A stretch of DNA of 64,000 bases from Flavobacterium pallidum (GCF_003097535.1 NZ_CP029187.1:2666001-2730000), one strand, 5' to 3'. Positions 1 through 8,972 are shown, counted from the first letter of the stretch. A program made the numbers and translations. The notes: generated by a model from the letters alone, not told the origin.

Positions 1-350
1 TTATTTTTGCCGGAAAAGAAATCATCCCTATTAATGCGTTTCACGGGACATTGCAGGTTTTCGGATATCGGATTGATGATTTTGCATACTTAACTGATGT
101 GAAAACGATTGCTGTTGATGAAATTGAAAAACTTAAAGGCGTGAAGGTTTTAGTGATCAATGCCCTGCGCATCGAGCCACATGACACACATTTCAACCTG
201 CAGGAAGCGCTTGACTTTGCTGCTTTAATCCATCCTGAGCGCACCTATCTCACGCACATCAGCCATATGTTCGGGTTCCATGAAGCCGTACAGGAAACGC
301 TGCCTGACGATGTTTTTTTAGCTTATGATAATTTAGAAATCCATATTTAA
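1..350 (+). CDS. MBL-fold metallo-hydrolase, C-terminal part (5' end outside the window)
   Basis: The frame is open from base 3 to the stop at 348-350, so the gene begins before the window; the TTG at 51 is internal, not a start. About 115 C-terminal residues are visible. They contain the motif YLTHISHMFGFH, which resembles the last metal-binding segment of PhnP-type metallo-beta-lactamase-fold phosphodiesterases (THxSH followed by H). Members of that group bind two metal ions and hydrolyse phosphodiesters in the cytoplasm. The substrate cannot be told from this fragment. The next gene starts 2 nt after the stop, so the two are probably cotranscribed. Confidence 0.8.
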   Translation, partial: IFAGKEIIPINAFHGTLQVFGYRIDDFAYLTDVKTIAVDEIEKLKGVKVLVINALRIEPHDTHFNLQEALDFAALIHPERTYLTHISHMFGFHEAVQETLPDDVFLAYDNLEIHI

Positions 351-352
351 CC

Positions 353-856
353 ATGAAAAAATCCCTGTTTCTTTACCTTTTTATCCTTGCACTTTTGCTG
401 AATATTTTTACCTATATGTACTATAGCAAGGAAAATACATTCCAGAGAGAGGAATTGAAAAAAACGACCAAAGTGCTTTCCGATAGCGTATCGACACTGA
501 AAACCAAGTTGGCGGATGCGGATTATTTTTCATACGAAACGAACCAGAACGCTCAGGATTATTTCGAGAAAACGGCCGGCGGGGAATTTATGGATTATCA
601 AAAACTCATTCCGTATGTAAAGGAAAAACTGGTAGCCTTCAATGATGATCCGAAAGGCAATAAATATGTAGGTTTTGATATGCTCGATGGAAAGAAATTC
701 ATCGTCAACCATGTTAAAGTCATCAATCACCGCTGGATTATTGCAGATTTCAACAATACTGAAATCTGGGGCGAAGCCATCATAAAATACTTCATCAACG
801 ATGATAAATCAGTGGATTTTGAAACTGCCGAAACATTGGTTTATCCAAAGCAATAA
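353..856 (+). CDS. Membrane-anchored conserved hypothetical protein (167 aa)
   Basis: I do not recognise a named domain. Residues 5-24 form one strong hydrophobic helix after a KK start, which fits a signal anchor with the rest of the protein outside the cytoplasmic membrane. Residues about 28-55 are charged and heptad-like, so a short coiled coil is likely. The C-terminal half alternates charged and aromatic residues and looks globular. The gene starts 2 nt after the MBL-fold gene and ends in a strong hairpin terminator, so it is the last gene of that operon. No catalytic motif is evident. Confidence 0.7.
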   Translation: MKKSLFLYLFILALLLNIFTYMYYSKENTFQREELKKTTKVLSDSVSTLKTKLADADYFSYETNQNAQDYFEKTAGGEFMDYQKLIPYVKEKLVAFNDDPKGNKYVGFDMLDGKKFIVNHVKVINHRWIIADFNNTEIWGEAIIKYFINDDKSVDFETAETLVYPKQ

Positions 857-884
857 AAAAAGCCTCAACAAAGAGGCTTTTTTT
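855..884. terminator. Bidirectional rho-independent terminator
   Basis: AAAAAAGCCTC and GAGGCTTTTTTT flank a short loop. It lies between converging genes (stop at 856 on plus, stop at 884 on minus) and can serve both strands. Confidence 0.85.
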
Positions 885-1528
885 TATGTCGATTGCAGCC
901 AATCCTTTAAGTCATAAAAGTTTTTCGGTGAAACGCCATGACCAATCGGATATTCATGGTACACGTTTTCTATGCCCAAATCATTGAGGATCGCTGGTGC
1001 TTTTCTTGCCCAATCTACAGGAATTACCTGGTCCGCAGTACCATGCGAAATAAACATTTTCAGGTTACTGAAATCGTTTTCAGCATAATCATCGGCAAGG
1101 ATTTCCATGCTAAGGTAACCGCTTAAGGCACCAACGCGCTTTATCTTTTCAGGATAGGACAATGCTACAGCATAGCTTAAGATCGTTCCCTGGCTGAAAC
1201 CGATTAAAGTGATTTCGTCAGCATCAACCGGATATGTTGCAATGGCTTCATCAATAAATCTTAATAGTAAATCCCGCGATTGCCTGGCTTGTACATAATC
1301 TGAAAACTTATTCTGGTCGGCATCGAAATTAATCGCATACCATGCGTAACTGCCATACATCAGGTCATAAGGCGCGCGTACTGAAATCACATAATATTCC
1401 CCAGGCAGTTCGCCGGCAAATGAAAACAAATCTTCTTCATTGCTGCCATATCCATGGATTAACAGTAGCAAGGGACTTTTATCTTTCTTAATTTTCGGCT
1501 CGCGGACCAAATGATGCAATGAACTCAT
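884..1528 (-). CDS. Alpha/beta hydrolase of the phospholipase/carboxylesterase family (YpfH-like)
   Basis: At 214 aa it has the usual length for this small cytoplasmic esterase family. The nucleophile elbow GFSQG puts the catalytic serine at about residue 112; SHGTADQVIP supplies the acid at about D166, and GHGVSP the histidine at about H197. An oxyanion segment, LIHGYGSNEED, sits near residue 24. The family hydrolyses short acyl or thioester bonds; the natural substrate is unknown. The start codon overlaps the stop of the upstream membrane-protein gene by 4 nt (ATGA), so it is the last gene of the operon that begins at 5035. Confidence 0.85.
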   Translation of the reverse strand: MSSLHHLVREPKIKKDKSPLLLLIHGYGSNEEDLFSFAGELPGEYYVISVRAPYDLMYGSYAWYAINFDADQNKFSDYVQARQSRDLLLRFIDEAIATYPVDADEITLIGFSQGTILSYAVALSYPEKIKRVGALSGYLSMEILADDYAENDFSNLKMFISHGTADQVIPVDWARKAPAILNDLGIENVYHEYPIGHGVSPKNFYDLKDWLQST

Positions 1529-1857
1529 GAAATACTTTTAAATGCTTTTTGAAAAAAATTACCGACTAACGGTACCGGCGTCACTTCGCCGCGGATGGCG
1601 CTGAAAATTGAATACGCCCACAGGATCGAAATAAAAATCCACATCGACATTGCAATCATCATATTGTCGAAATTGCTGATGATCAGTCCGAGCGAAATGA
1701 ATGTCAGTGATAATCCCAATGCCTGCCTGATATGGAATGAGGCAAATTTATTCTTTTCCTCACCGTTCATTGACATGGCAATCACCACCCCGATGATGAG
1801 GATGTAACTTGTAATGGCTGCGGTTTTTCCTTTGTCTATCGTTTCCTGGTCGATCAT
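1525..1857 (-). CDS. Small membrane protein, DUF4870/Tic20-like
   Basis: This 110-aa protein has three hydrophobic segments (about residues 13-30, 47-65 and 67-88) and the pattern FASFHIRQALGLSL, typical of the DUF4870/Tic20-like family in which a short amphipathic stretch precedes the second helix. The function of the family is not established; some members have been compared with protein-import components. Its start overlaps the end of the dihydroorotase-like gene by 4 nt, and its stop overlaps the esterase start, so it is translationally coupled on both sides. Confidence 0.75.
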   Translation of the reverse strand: MIDQETIDKGKTAAITSYILIIGVVIAMSMNGEEKNKFASFHIRQALGLSLTFISLGLIISNFDNMMIAMSMWIFISILWAYSIFSAIRGEVTPVPLVGNFFQKAFKSIS

Positions 1858-3101
1858 ATTACTAATTTTCCGTTATTGATGATGCCGTATACTTTCCCTG
1901 TCATGGGCATACCTAAAAAAGCACTGTTCTTTGATTTGGATAAAATGTTTTCTTTAGTGAAAGTTCCCTTTACATCAGGATTAAACAACGTGATATTTGG
2001 TAAAATACCTTCTTTAACGGATTCATTTTCTTTACTGAAAATCTTTCTTGCTGCAGTCAGTTTGTCAATTGCGGTTTCCAATGGAAGGACTGTCATTAAG
2101 GTGCCAAAAGCACTTTCCAGGCCGATGGTTCCGTTTTTCGCCAGATCAAACTCCATTTTCTTATGTTCAATATCAATAGGATTATGGTCTGATGTCACCA
2201 TATCGATCGTTCCGTCCAGGGCACCTTCAATCAATGCTTCCCGGTGTGATTCATCACGGAGTGGGGGAGACACTTTATATCTTGTGTCAAAACCTTCGAG
2301 TTTTTCATCCGTCATCGTCATATGATGGACGGAAACACTGCAGGTGATATTCAATCCTTTTGCTTTCGCTTCGCGGATCAATGCCACCGAACCCGAAGTG
2401 GAAATCGTTGGGAAGTGCATCTTACCTCCAGTATATTCCAATATATAAAGGTTTCTCGCCACATGCAACTCTTCTGCCAAAGCCGGAATGCCTTTCAGTC
2501 CCAATCGTGTAGAAACGATGCCTTCATGCGCCACGCCGTTTCCTTTCAGGTTGGAATCCTGGTTAAAAACAATCGGCAACGCATCAAAATCCTGTGCATA
2601 TTGCAGGGCGATTTTCAGCAAATTCGGGTTTTCAAGGCTTTTGCCATAATCCCCGAAGGCTACTGCGCCGGCATTTTTCATATCAAACAATTCTGCTAAA
2701 TCCTTGCCGTCACTGTTTTTTGTCAAAGCGCCAATAGGGAAAACCGCTGTAGCCGCATCCTTCGATTTGGAAAGGATGAAACTGATCTGCGACTGGTTGT
2801 CAATCACCGGATTCGAATTCGGCTGCAGGGCCACACCTGTAAATCCGCTTTTTCCAGCCACATGCAATCCATTTGCAATAGTTTCGCGTTCTTCAAAACC
2901 GGGTTCGCCAAATGACACACTGCTGTCAAACCAGCCTTGAGAAATATGGAGGTTTTCCAAAACCAATTCTTCGGCATCGACAGAATCGATTTCAGTGGCA
3001 ATTTTACTGATTTTCCCTTCCTTAATCTGAATGTCTACGGTTTGATTGTGAAAAGGGCTTTGCGGATCGATAACGGTTGCCTTTCGGATAATCAGGTTCA
3101 T
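1854..3101 (-). CDS. Dihydroorotase family protein (PyrC-like) with a degenerate metal site
   Basis: The 415-aa amidohydrolase-fold protein aligns by pattern with class I dihydroorotase, the enzyme that closes carbamoyl-aspartate to dihydroorotate in pyrimidine synthesis. The landmark D-x-H-x-H-x-x-x-E-P-G is present only as FDSSVSFGEPG (residues 58-68): the EPG and spacing survive but both metal-binding histidines are gone. The expected central metal histidine is replaced by VFNQDSN (about 178-184). The late SDHNP motif (304-308) is kept. In other bacteria a histidine-free dihydroorotase acts as a structural partner of aspartate carbamoyltransferase (PyrC' with PyrB), so a non-catalytic role is likely here (inference). 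No other pyrimidine gene is in the window. It overlaps both neighbours by 4 nt. Confidence 0.85.
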   Translation of the reverse strand: MNLIIRKATVIDPQSPFHNQTVDIQIKEGKISKIATEIDSVDAEELVLENLHISQGWFDSSVSFGEPGFEERETIANGLHVAGKSGFTGVALQPNSNPVIDNQSQISFILSKSKDAATAVFPIGALTKNSDGKDLAELFDMKNAGAVAFGDYGKSLENPNLLKIALQYAQDFDALPIVFNQDSNLKGNGVAHEGIVSTRLGLKGIPALAEELHVARNLYILEYTGGKMHFPTISTSGSVALIREAKAKGLNITCSVSVHHMTMTDEKLEGFDTRYKVSPPLRDESHREALIEGALDGTIDMVTSDHNPIDIEHKKMEFDLAKNGTIGLESAFGTLMTVLPLETAIDKLTAARKIFSKENESVKEGILPNITLFNPDVKGTFTKENILSKSKNSAFLGMPMTGKVYGIINNGKLVI

Positions 3102-5035
3102 TTTACGAATTTTTGGATGAAAATTTCAACAGCTAAAAATAAAAGTGTCAGTATCGCAAACCACTTCCAGATTTCATTATCCGTCCGGTCGGTCTGTAAG
3201 GTGTCAAAAACCGTTTCCACGTCATTGATGACCTTATAATCCGACAGCAAATCCTCTTCTGCGGAAGCGAGGTTGCCCTCGGTACGGTCATAATTGAAAC
3301 TGATATGCTGCAGCAGTTCGTCCTGCCTGTAAATGCCATAATTGCCCGCCACCTGCGGATAATCATTAAAGGTAAGCTTTACTTTGTTATTTAGCGCCTG
3401 CTGGATCGGGATAAATTTTTCACCGCTTTTTTCTGAATTTTTCAGTTCCACGATGTCGTCTTTTCCCAATTGCGCATCGACAAGAAAAGGCTGGTTTTCG
3501 CCAATCGTTAACGCCACAGCACCTGATTTGTGTATACTCTGCGCCATATTGTAAAAGGTAGGGACGATCAACGGGGAATTCTGGAAATTCGAATTGGCCT
3601 TATTGAGCGGCGCCGCAAAAACATATACTGATGACAGCTGGTTTTGCAAAGCCGTCAGGAACATGCTTTTATCCTGGTAATTCAAAATCCCCGGGCTTGT
3701 AGTGCTTACGGCAAAGGAAGCCTTGGTTTGCGGGAACTGGAAATTATCGGCTTTTTTCTCAAAAACACCGCTGTATAAAGGGTGCCCGAATGAAATCTCC
3801 GTAATCAGTTTTTCCGTGTTTTGAATCTCGCCGAATTTAATGGTGCCGAAATTAGCAAGGAAAGCATTCAGGTTCGCCGTGGTATTTTCCGACGAAGGGA
3901 TCAATATGATGTTGCCGCCTTTTTCCGAAAATGATTTCAATGTTGTCTGCAACGCCTGGGGTATGTCCTTCAATTCATTAAGCACGATCGCATCCTGCTT
4001 TTCGAGTAAATTATAATCCAGTGCCGCAATGGGGAAATTGCTGTAATCGAACTCTGAGGCGGTGAAGATTTTGCCTAAAAACGCAGATTTCTCTGCATCG
4101 CCAATACTGATTACATTTACTTTTTTCGGATTTGAAATCGTAAAATATAACGTGTTGTCATAACTGATGCCGTTGTCCTCAATCGAAACATATCCATTGA
4201 AGTCGGCTTTCGGAATCGAGAAAGTCATCGTTTTCTGAGCGCCGTCCATCGCAATGAGCGTCTTTGCAATCAATTTATTGTTGTCGTAAACCGCAATCGG
4301 CGTTTCTTTTTCCTGCGTTCCATAAGCCGAAATTTTTACGCCAATTTCATAGAATTTATCCAAAGTCTGGTTGATGAACACGCTGTCCACCGCCATATTG
4401 TTCTTCTGCTCTGCTTTCGGTACGATAAAATAGGTATTGAAATCCTTGTCGATGCTTTTCAGCTCTTTATCCTGGATCCCCACTGCGTCACTGATAATTA
4501 CGATATCCTTATTGAAATTGGATTTACGCGACTTCACCTTGGCCATCAATTGCTTAAGTTTGAAAGGCGTAGCGCTGTATTTCAGGTTCTGTAAATCTTT
4601 CTGGATGGATTTGATGTCGGTGTTCCAGTAGGTCTCTGAATTGGTCAGCAATGAAAAAGTCTGGTTTTCCGGAACGTGCTCGAGCAAGTCTTCTACAGCG
4701 CGTTTCAGCAGTTCGCCTTTTTGCCCTTTCGCCTGCATACTGAATGAATTGTCGAGGATGATATACATTTCATTCGTCACCTGGTTGCTGTCTTTGGCCT
4801 TGAAAAATGGCTGTGCGAAGGCAATGATGATGGCTGTCAGAATTAACAATCTCGTCGCCAGCAAAAGCCATTTCTTTAATTTGGAACTCTTACGGGTTTG
4901 TATCGAAAGCTCTTTCAGGAAACGGACATTGGTGAAATATTCCTTCTTAAATCGCCTAAGCTGGAATAAATGCACCAGGATTGGAACAATCAGTAAGAAA
5001 AGGAAGTAGAGAATTTCAGGATGTTTGAACTGCAT
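3098..5035 (-). CDS. BatA/VWA domain membrane protein
   Basis: The 645-aa protein starts with the BatA-type N-terminal module (FKHPEILYFLFLL, helix at about 9-25), has a second helix at about 57-75, then a von Willebrand factor A domain with the MIDAS-like D95-x-S-x-S in ILDNSFSM, and ends with a C-terminal helix before FIQKFVK. Most of the chain should sit in the periplasm. Bat-type proteins are common in Bacteroidota, often beside MoxR ATPases, and have been linked to stress tolerance; the exact activity is unknown. It is the first gene of a four-gene overlapping operon with the dihydroorotase-like gene. Confidence 0.85.
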   Translation of the reverse strand: MQFKHPEILYFLFLLIVPILVHLFQLRRFKKEYFTNVRFLKELSIQTRKSSKLKKWLLLATRLLILTAIIIAFAQPFFKAKDSNQVTNEMYIILDNSFSMQAKGQKGELLKRAVEDLLEHVPENQTFSLLTNSETYWNTDIKSIQKDLQNLKYSATPFKLKQLMAKVKSRKSNFNKDIVIISDAVGIQDKELKSIDKDFNTYFIVPKAEQKNNMAVDSVFINQTLDKFYEIGVKISAYGTQEKETPIAVYDNNKLIAKTLIAMDGAQKTMTFSIPKADFNGYVSIEDNGISYDNTLYFTISNPKKVNVISIGDAEKSAFLGKIFTASEFDYSNFPIAALDYNLLEKQDAIVLNELKDIPQALQTTLKSFSEKGGNIILIPSSENTTANLNAFLANFGTIKFGEIQNTEKLITEISFGHPLYSGVFEKKADNFQFPQTKASFAVSTTSPGILNYQDKSMFLTALQNQLSSVYVFAAPLNKANSNFQNSPLIVPTFYNMAQSIHKSGAVALTIGENQPFLVDAQLGKDDIVELKNSEKSGEKFIPIQQALNNKVKLTFNDYPQVAGNYGIYRQDELLQHISFNYDRTEGNLASAEEDLLSDYKVINDVETVFDTLQTDRTDNEIWKWFAILTLLFLAVEIFIQKFVK

Positions 5036-5102
5036 TCCGTTGCGCGGGGGATTTTAATTTGTCCAAAAGTAATGCTTTTTGATTGAGTGGCAAAGTGGGG
5101 GC

Positions 5103-5419
5103 GTTGCAAAGTTGCAAAGTAATAAAGTGACGGATCGATGAATTGATTTCAAATGCTCAGAAGCTCCAATCGAACACTCAGAAGTTTCAAACGAACACTC
5201 AGGAATTGATTTCGAATGCTCAGAAGTTTATATCGAACACTCAGAAATTGATTTCAAATGCTCAGAAGTTTCAAACGAACACTCAGAAACTCCAATCGAA
5301 CACTCAGAAATTGATTTCGAACACTCAGAAGTTTCAAACGAACACTCAGAAATTGATTTCGAATGCTCAGAAGTTATTCCCACACCACTAAAAACTTTGT
5401 GTCTCTGCAACTTTGTAAC
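5103..5419. repeat. 21-bp tandem repeat array bounded by imperfect inverted repeats
   Basis: The 439-bp gap between two divergent genes holds ten full 21-bp units plus a partial eleventh (5152-5379). Each unit has the core AA(TG/CA)CTCAGAA followed by a variable 10-bp tail ending in TCG, ACG or TCA. The 26-bp flanks at 5103-5128 (GTTGCAAAGTTGCAAAG...) and 5394-5419 (...CTGCAACTTTGTAAC) are imperfect inverted copies. Because the unit is a multiple of 3, several frames stay open by chance, with a heptapeptide repeat (SNTQKxQ) on plus and an SxSECS-type repeat on minus. I treat it as a non-coding element. Confidence 0.85.
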
Positions 5420-5474
5420 TTTGGAACATTAACTTTGTAAATACAACCCTTCAGTAAAACCTAATGTGGCACTA

Positions 5475-6578
5475 ATGAAAAGAACCTTCCTATACGCACT
5501 ATTGATGTTTGTTTCCATCACAAAAGCCCAGACTGTAAAACTCATAGTCGGCACCTACACCAATTCCTGTGACAGCAACGGCATCTACGTTTTTGACTTT
5601 AATACGAATGATGCACAGTTAAAATTAGTATTCAAATCTGATGCAACCATCAATCCAAGTTATGTCGCCTTATCTCCTGATAATCAGTTTTTATACAGCG
5701 TGAATGAAAATGGGAATGAAAGTAAAGTCAGCGCCTTTTATTTCAACAAAGGAAATGGCGATATTGACTTCCTCGGAAGCCAGGATGCGAAAGGTGCTGA
5801 TCCCTGTTACATCCTTAATGACGATAAGAATGTGATTGTCGCAAACTATTCCGGCGGCAGCATTTCAGTTTTTAAGAAGAATAAATTCGGAGCACTGAAT
5901 GAAGCGAAACAAGTCATAAAACTCGAAGGCAGAGGACCAAATACGCAACGCCAGGAAAGTGCACATTTGCATATGGTACAGTTTTCGCCGGATAATAAAT
6001 ACGTTTTGGCAAATGATTTGGGAAGCGATAAAATGTATGTGTATGGCTACAACGCAGATTCGGAAAATAATGTCCTGCAACTTAAAAATACGGTTTCTAT
6101 TAAAGCCGGCAGTGGCCCAAGGCATTTAACGTTCAGCCCTGATGGTAAATTCGTGTACCTGCTTCAGGAATTGGATGGTACTTTAACGGTTTACGCTTAC
6201 GCAGATGGAACGCTTACAATGATGGAAGAAAAGTCGGTTGTGGCTTCCGGTTTTAAAGGAAAGACCAGCGCCGCCGACATTCATATCGCTCCCGGCGGAA
6301 AGTTCTTATACGCCACAAACAGGGGAGATGCGAATGATATTTCCGTTTTCGCCATAAAAAAAGACGGCACGCTGGATTTCGTTCAACGGCTCAAGACGAT
6401 GGGGCAGGGGCCACGCAATTTCGCCATTGATCCCACGGGGAAATACCTTTTGGTTGGCCATCAATACACTAATAATATCGTGATTTTTGATATCGATAAA
6501 ACTTCCGGCAAATTAACTTTTTCAGGAAAAATGATTCCGCTTTGTGCGCCGGTCTGCCTTTTGTTTGCAGGAAATTGA
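5475..6578 (+). CDS. Secreted lactonase family protein (7-bladed beta-propeller, 6-phosphogluconolactonase type)
   Basis: From the ATG at 5475 it encodes 367 aa; an in-frame GTG 9 nt upstream is less likely. Residues 1-18 (KRTFLYALL...TKAQ) form a signal peptide, so the protein is exported. The body shows propeller repeats of the YVF/lactonase family: VGTYT near the start, then SPDNQFLYSVNE, SPDNKYVLANDLG, GPRHLTFSPDGKFVY, and GPRNFAIDPTGKYLLVGHQ. Relatives include YbhE-type 6-phosphogluconolactonase and muconate cycloisomerising enzymes. Export argues against a role in the pentose phosphate pathway, so the substrate is open. It ends in a strong terminator shared with prfB. Confidence 0.85.
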   Translation: MKRTFLYALLMFVSITKAQTVKLIVGTYTNSCDSNGIYVFDFNTNDAQLKLVFKSDATINPSYVALSPDNQFLYSVNENGNESKVSAFYFNKGNGDIDFLGSQDAKGADPCYILNDDKNVIVANYSGGSISVFKKNKFGALNEAKQVIKLEGRGPNTQRQESAHLHMVQFSPDNKYVLANDLGSDKMYVYGYNADSENNVLQLKNTVSIKAGSGPRHLTFSPDGKFVYLLQELDGTLTVYAYADGTLTMMEEKSVVASGFKGKTSAADIHIAPGGKFLYATNRGDANDISVFAIKKDGTLDFVQRLKTMGQGPRNFAIDPTGKYLLVGHQYTNNIVIFDIDKTSGKLTFSGKMIPLCAPVCLLFAGN

Positions 6579-6620
6579 AAGTGGGCAGTGGGCAGTCTCA
6601 GTAGGCGGTAATGTCACGCA

Positions 6621-6660
6621 AAAACAAAGCCGGAACTTCATCCGGCTTTGTTTTTTAAGT
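6621..6660. terminator. Bidirectional terminator with a 14-bp perfect stem
   Basis: AAAACAAAGCCGGA (6621-6634) pairs with TCCGGCTTTGTTTT (6641-6654) around a 6-nt loop. It separates the converging lactonase gene and prfB. Confidence 0.9.
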
Positions 6661-6696
6661 ATGTCAATCAACTGCGTACTGGGCTGCAAACTGCGG

Positions 6697-7798
6697 CTAA
6701 CTTTCTTCTTCCTTTTGCCCCATCATCATCAGGTATGCTTTCAAAAACTCATCGATTTCGCCGTTTAAAACGCCTTCGGTATCGCTGGTTTCATAGGCTG
6801 TCCGCACATCTTTGACTAATTTATAAGGATGCAGGACATAATTGCGTATCTGCGAACCCCATTCTATTTTCATCTTTTTCGCTTCAATCTCGTCACGCAA
6901 TGCCTGCTTTTTCTTTAATTCGATTTCGTACAATTGAGACTTAAGCAACTGCATTGCTTTGGTCTTATTGTCCAATTGGGAACGCGTTTCCGAATTCTCA
7001 ATGATAATGCCCGTTGGATGGTGGCGAAGCCGGACTGCAGTTTCTACCTTGTTTACATTCTGCCCGCCCGCCCCGCTCGAACGCATGGTTTCCCAGGAAA
7101 TATCGGAGGGGTTGATTTCAATTTCAATCGTATCATCAGCCAGAGGATAAACATAGACAGAAACAAATGAGGTATGGCGTTTCGCATTGCTGTCGAAAGG
7201 GGAGATGCGCACCAATCGGTGGACACCGTTTTCTCCTTTTAAGTAACCGAAAGAATAATCGCCTTCAAACTCCAGCGTAACCGTTTTAATCCCGGCAACC
7301 TCACCGCCCTGAAAGTTAAGTTCCTTGATTTTATAGCCATTTCGCTCACCCCACATCATGTACATGCGCATCAGCATTTCGGCCCAATCGCAGCTTTCGG
7401 TACCACCGGCACCGGCAGTAATCTGCAATACGGCGCTCAATGAATCACCTTCATCGGACAGCATGTTTCGGAATTCAATAGCTTCAATATGGGAATTGGC
7501 ACTATGATACGCCTCGTCGAGCTCGTCTTCTGAAAGCTCTCCTTCGCGGAAGAATTCGTATGCCAGTTGCAGTTCATCAGTCAATTGTTCTGCCCTAACA
7601 TAATCCTCGACCCATTTCTTTTTGGTCCTGAGGGTTTTAACGTAAGCTTCGGCTTCTTTGGCATTGTTCCAGAAATCGGGAGCGAGTGTTTTTTCCTCTT
7701 CGTTTGTAATTTCTATAAGCTTGGCATCAACGTCAAAGATACCTCCTCAACGCACCAAGGCGCTCTACAATACCTTTAATTTGTTCGGTATTTGTCAT
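6697..7798 (-). CDS. prfB: Peptide chain release factor 2, with programmed +1 frameshift
   Basis: RF2 terminates translation at UGA and UAA. Translation starts at ATG 7798 and reads 21 codons to CTT, then meets an in-frame TGA at 7735-7733. The context AGG AGG TAT CTT TGA C matches the classical prfB autoregulatory site: an internal Shine-Dalgarno 3 nt before the slippery CTT, then TGAC. A +1 slip gives LDVDAKLIE and a 366-residue protein, the normal RF2 length. The long downstream frame carries SPF at about residues 199-201 (stop-codon recognition specific to RF2) and GGQ at about 244-246 (peptidyl-tRNA hydrolysis). It is not a pseudogene. Low RF2 should favour frameshifting and so raise its own synthesis. 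Confidence 0.95.
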
Positions 7799-7881
7799 AA
7801 ATAAATGTAATTTTGTTTTGCTAAAATGCCCGTTCGCGCTTTGCGTCCGGGTTCACAAAAATAAGACATCCTTTCGAGAAT

Positions 7882-8910
7882 ATGGAAATAAATTTAGTCA
7901 GTGACACGGTGACCAAACCAACCCCTGACATGCTTCGATATATGTTTCAGGCTGCAGTGGGTGATGATGTTTACAAACAGGATCCTACGGTAAATGCGCT
8001 TGAAGCCAAAGTGGCTGCTTTGTTTGGGATGGAAGCTGCGATGTTTTTTCCGTCAGGGACTATGGCCAACCAGACCGCCATCAAACTGCACACACAACCC
8101 GGAGAGCAATTGATTGCTGACAAATGGGCGCACGTTTTTCATTATGAAGGGGGCGGCGTATCCTTCAATAGCGGTGTTTCCTGTTGCCTTCTCGATGGGA
8201 ACCGGGGCATGATCAATGCGGATCAGGTGGCTGCCGCAATCAATCCGCCGGCGTTTTACCACAATCCGCTGACGAGCCTTGTTTGTGTTGAAAATACTAC
8301 GAATAAAGGAGGAGGTGCTTGTTATGATATCAATGAACTGGCTAAAATCAAAAACGTCTGTTCTGAAAATAACCTCAAATTCCACCTGGACGGTGCCCGT
8401 TTATGGAATGCGCTGGTGGTGACCAAAGAAAACCCGAAAATATACGGACAAATGTTCGACACGATATCCGTTTGTTTATCCAAAGGGCTTGGTGCGCCAA
8501 TCGGTTCTTTATTGGTTTCGGATCAAAAGACGATCGATCGCGCGCTCCGGATTAGAAAAATATTGGGAGGTGGCATGCGTCAGGTCGGATATTTAGCTGC
8601 AGCCGGAATTTATGCATTGGACCACCATGTGGCAAGATTAGCCGACGATCATCGCCGTGCGAAGGAATTGGGTGCCTTGTTACAGTCACTCAATTGGGTG
8701 GAACAGGTCGAACCGGTTGAAACAAACATCCTTATTTTTAACTTAAGGAAAGGCCTCGACGAAAACCAGTTAATCCAGGCTTTAAAAGAAAGGAATATCC
8801 TGATCAGTTCGATGGGGCAGGGGAAATTGCGTATCGTCACCCATCTTGACTATAAGGAAGTAATGCACGACTATGTGCGGGAGACGTTGCAGCGCATAGG
8901 AATTAGATAA
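7882..8910 (+). CDS. Low-specificity threonine aldolase (PLP-dependent beta-eliminating lyase)
   Basis: This 342-aa fold-type I PLP enzyme splits L-threonine or allo-threonine into glycine and acetaldehyde. It begins with the family signature NLVSDTVTKPTPDM (residues 4-17), has FPSGTMANQ (56-64), the cofactor-binding HLDGAR (168-173) and the Schiff-base lysine K201 in CLSKGLGAPIGS. Length and motif order are those of LtaE/GLY1-type enzymes. It is a single-gene unit, with prfB divergent upstream and ybaB convergent downstream. It is cytoplasmic. Confidence 0.9.
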   Translation: MEINLVSDTVTKPTPDMLRYMFQAAVGDDVYKQDPTVNALEAKVAALFGMEAAMFFPSGTMANQTAIKLHTQPGEQLIADKWAHVFHYEGGGVSFNSGVSCCLLDGNRGMINADQVAAAINPPAFYHNPLTSLVCVENTTNKGGGACYDINELAKIKNVCSENNLKFHLDGARLWNALVVTKENPKIYGQMFDTISVCLSKGLGAPIGSLLVSDQKTIDRALRIRKILGGGMRQVGYLAAAGIYALDHHVARLADDHRRAKELGALLQSLNWVEQVEPVETNILIFNLRKGLDENQLIQALKERNILISSMGQGKLRIVTHLDYKEVMHDYVRETLQRIGIR

Positions 8911-8972
8911 TCAGATAATTTTTTGAGTCCGCTGAGTATTATCTAATTATCTAATTTCCTCATTATCTAATT
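8901..8972. repeat. AT-rich inverted/direct repeats between convergent genes
   Basis: AATTAGATAAT at 8901-8911 (overlapping the aldolase stop) is complemented by ATTATCTAATT at 8938-8948 and again at 8962-8972. The set can form a hairpin over the 3' ends of both genes and may act as a weak bidirectional terminator. Confidence 0.5.

Noticed and set aside
5143..5391. Open frame with SNTQKxQ heptad repeats as a protein gene
   Set aside because: It starts with TTG and consists only of the 21-bp repeat. The opposite strand is equally open, as expected from a unit divisible by three. There is no signal, RBS or non-repeat region.
7733..7798. prfB as a frameshifted pseudogene or sequencing error
   Set aside because: The break has exactly the programmed frameshift signal (AGGAGG TAT CTT TGA C), and the joined protein has the normal RF2 length and motifs.
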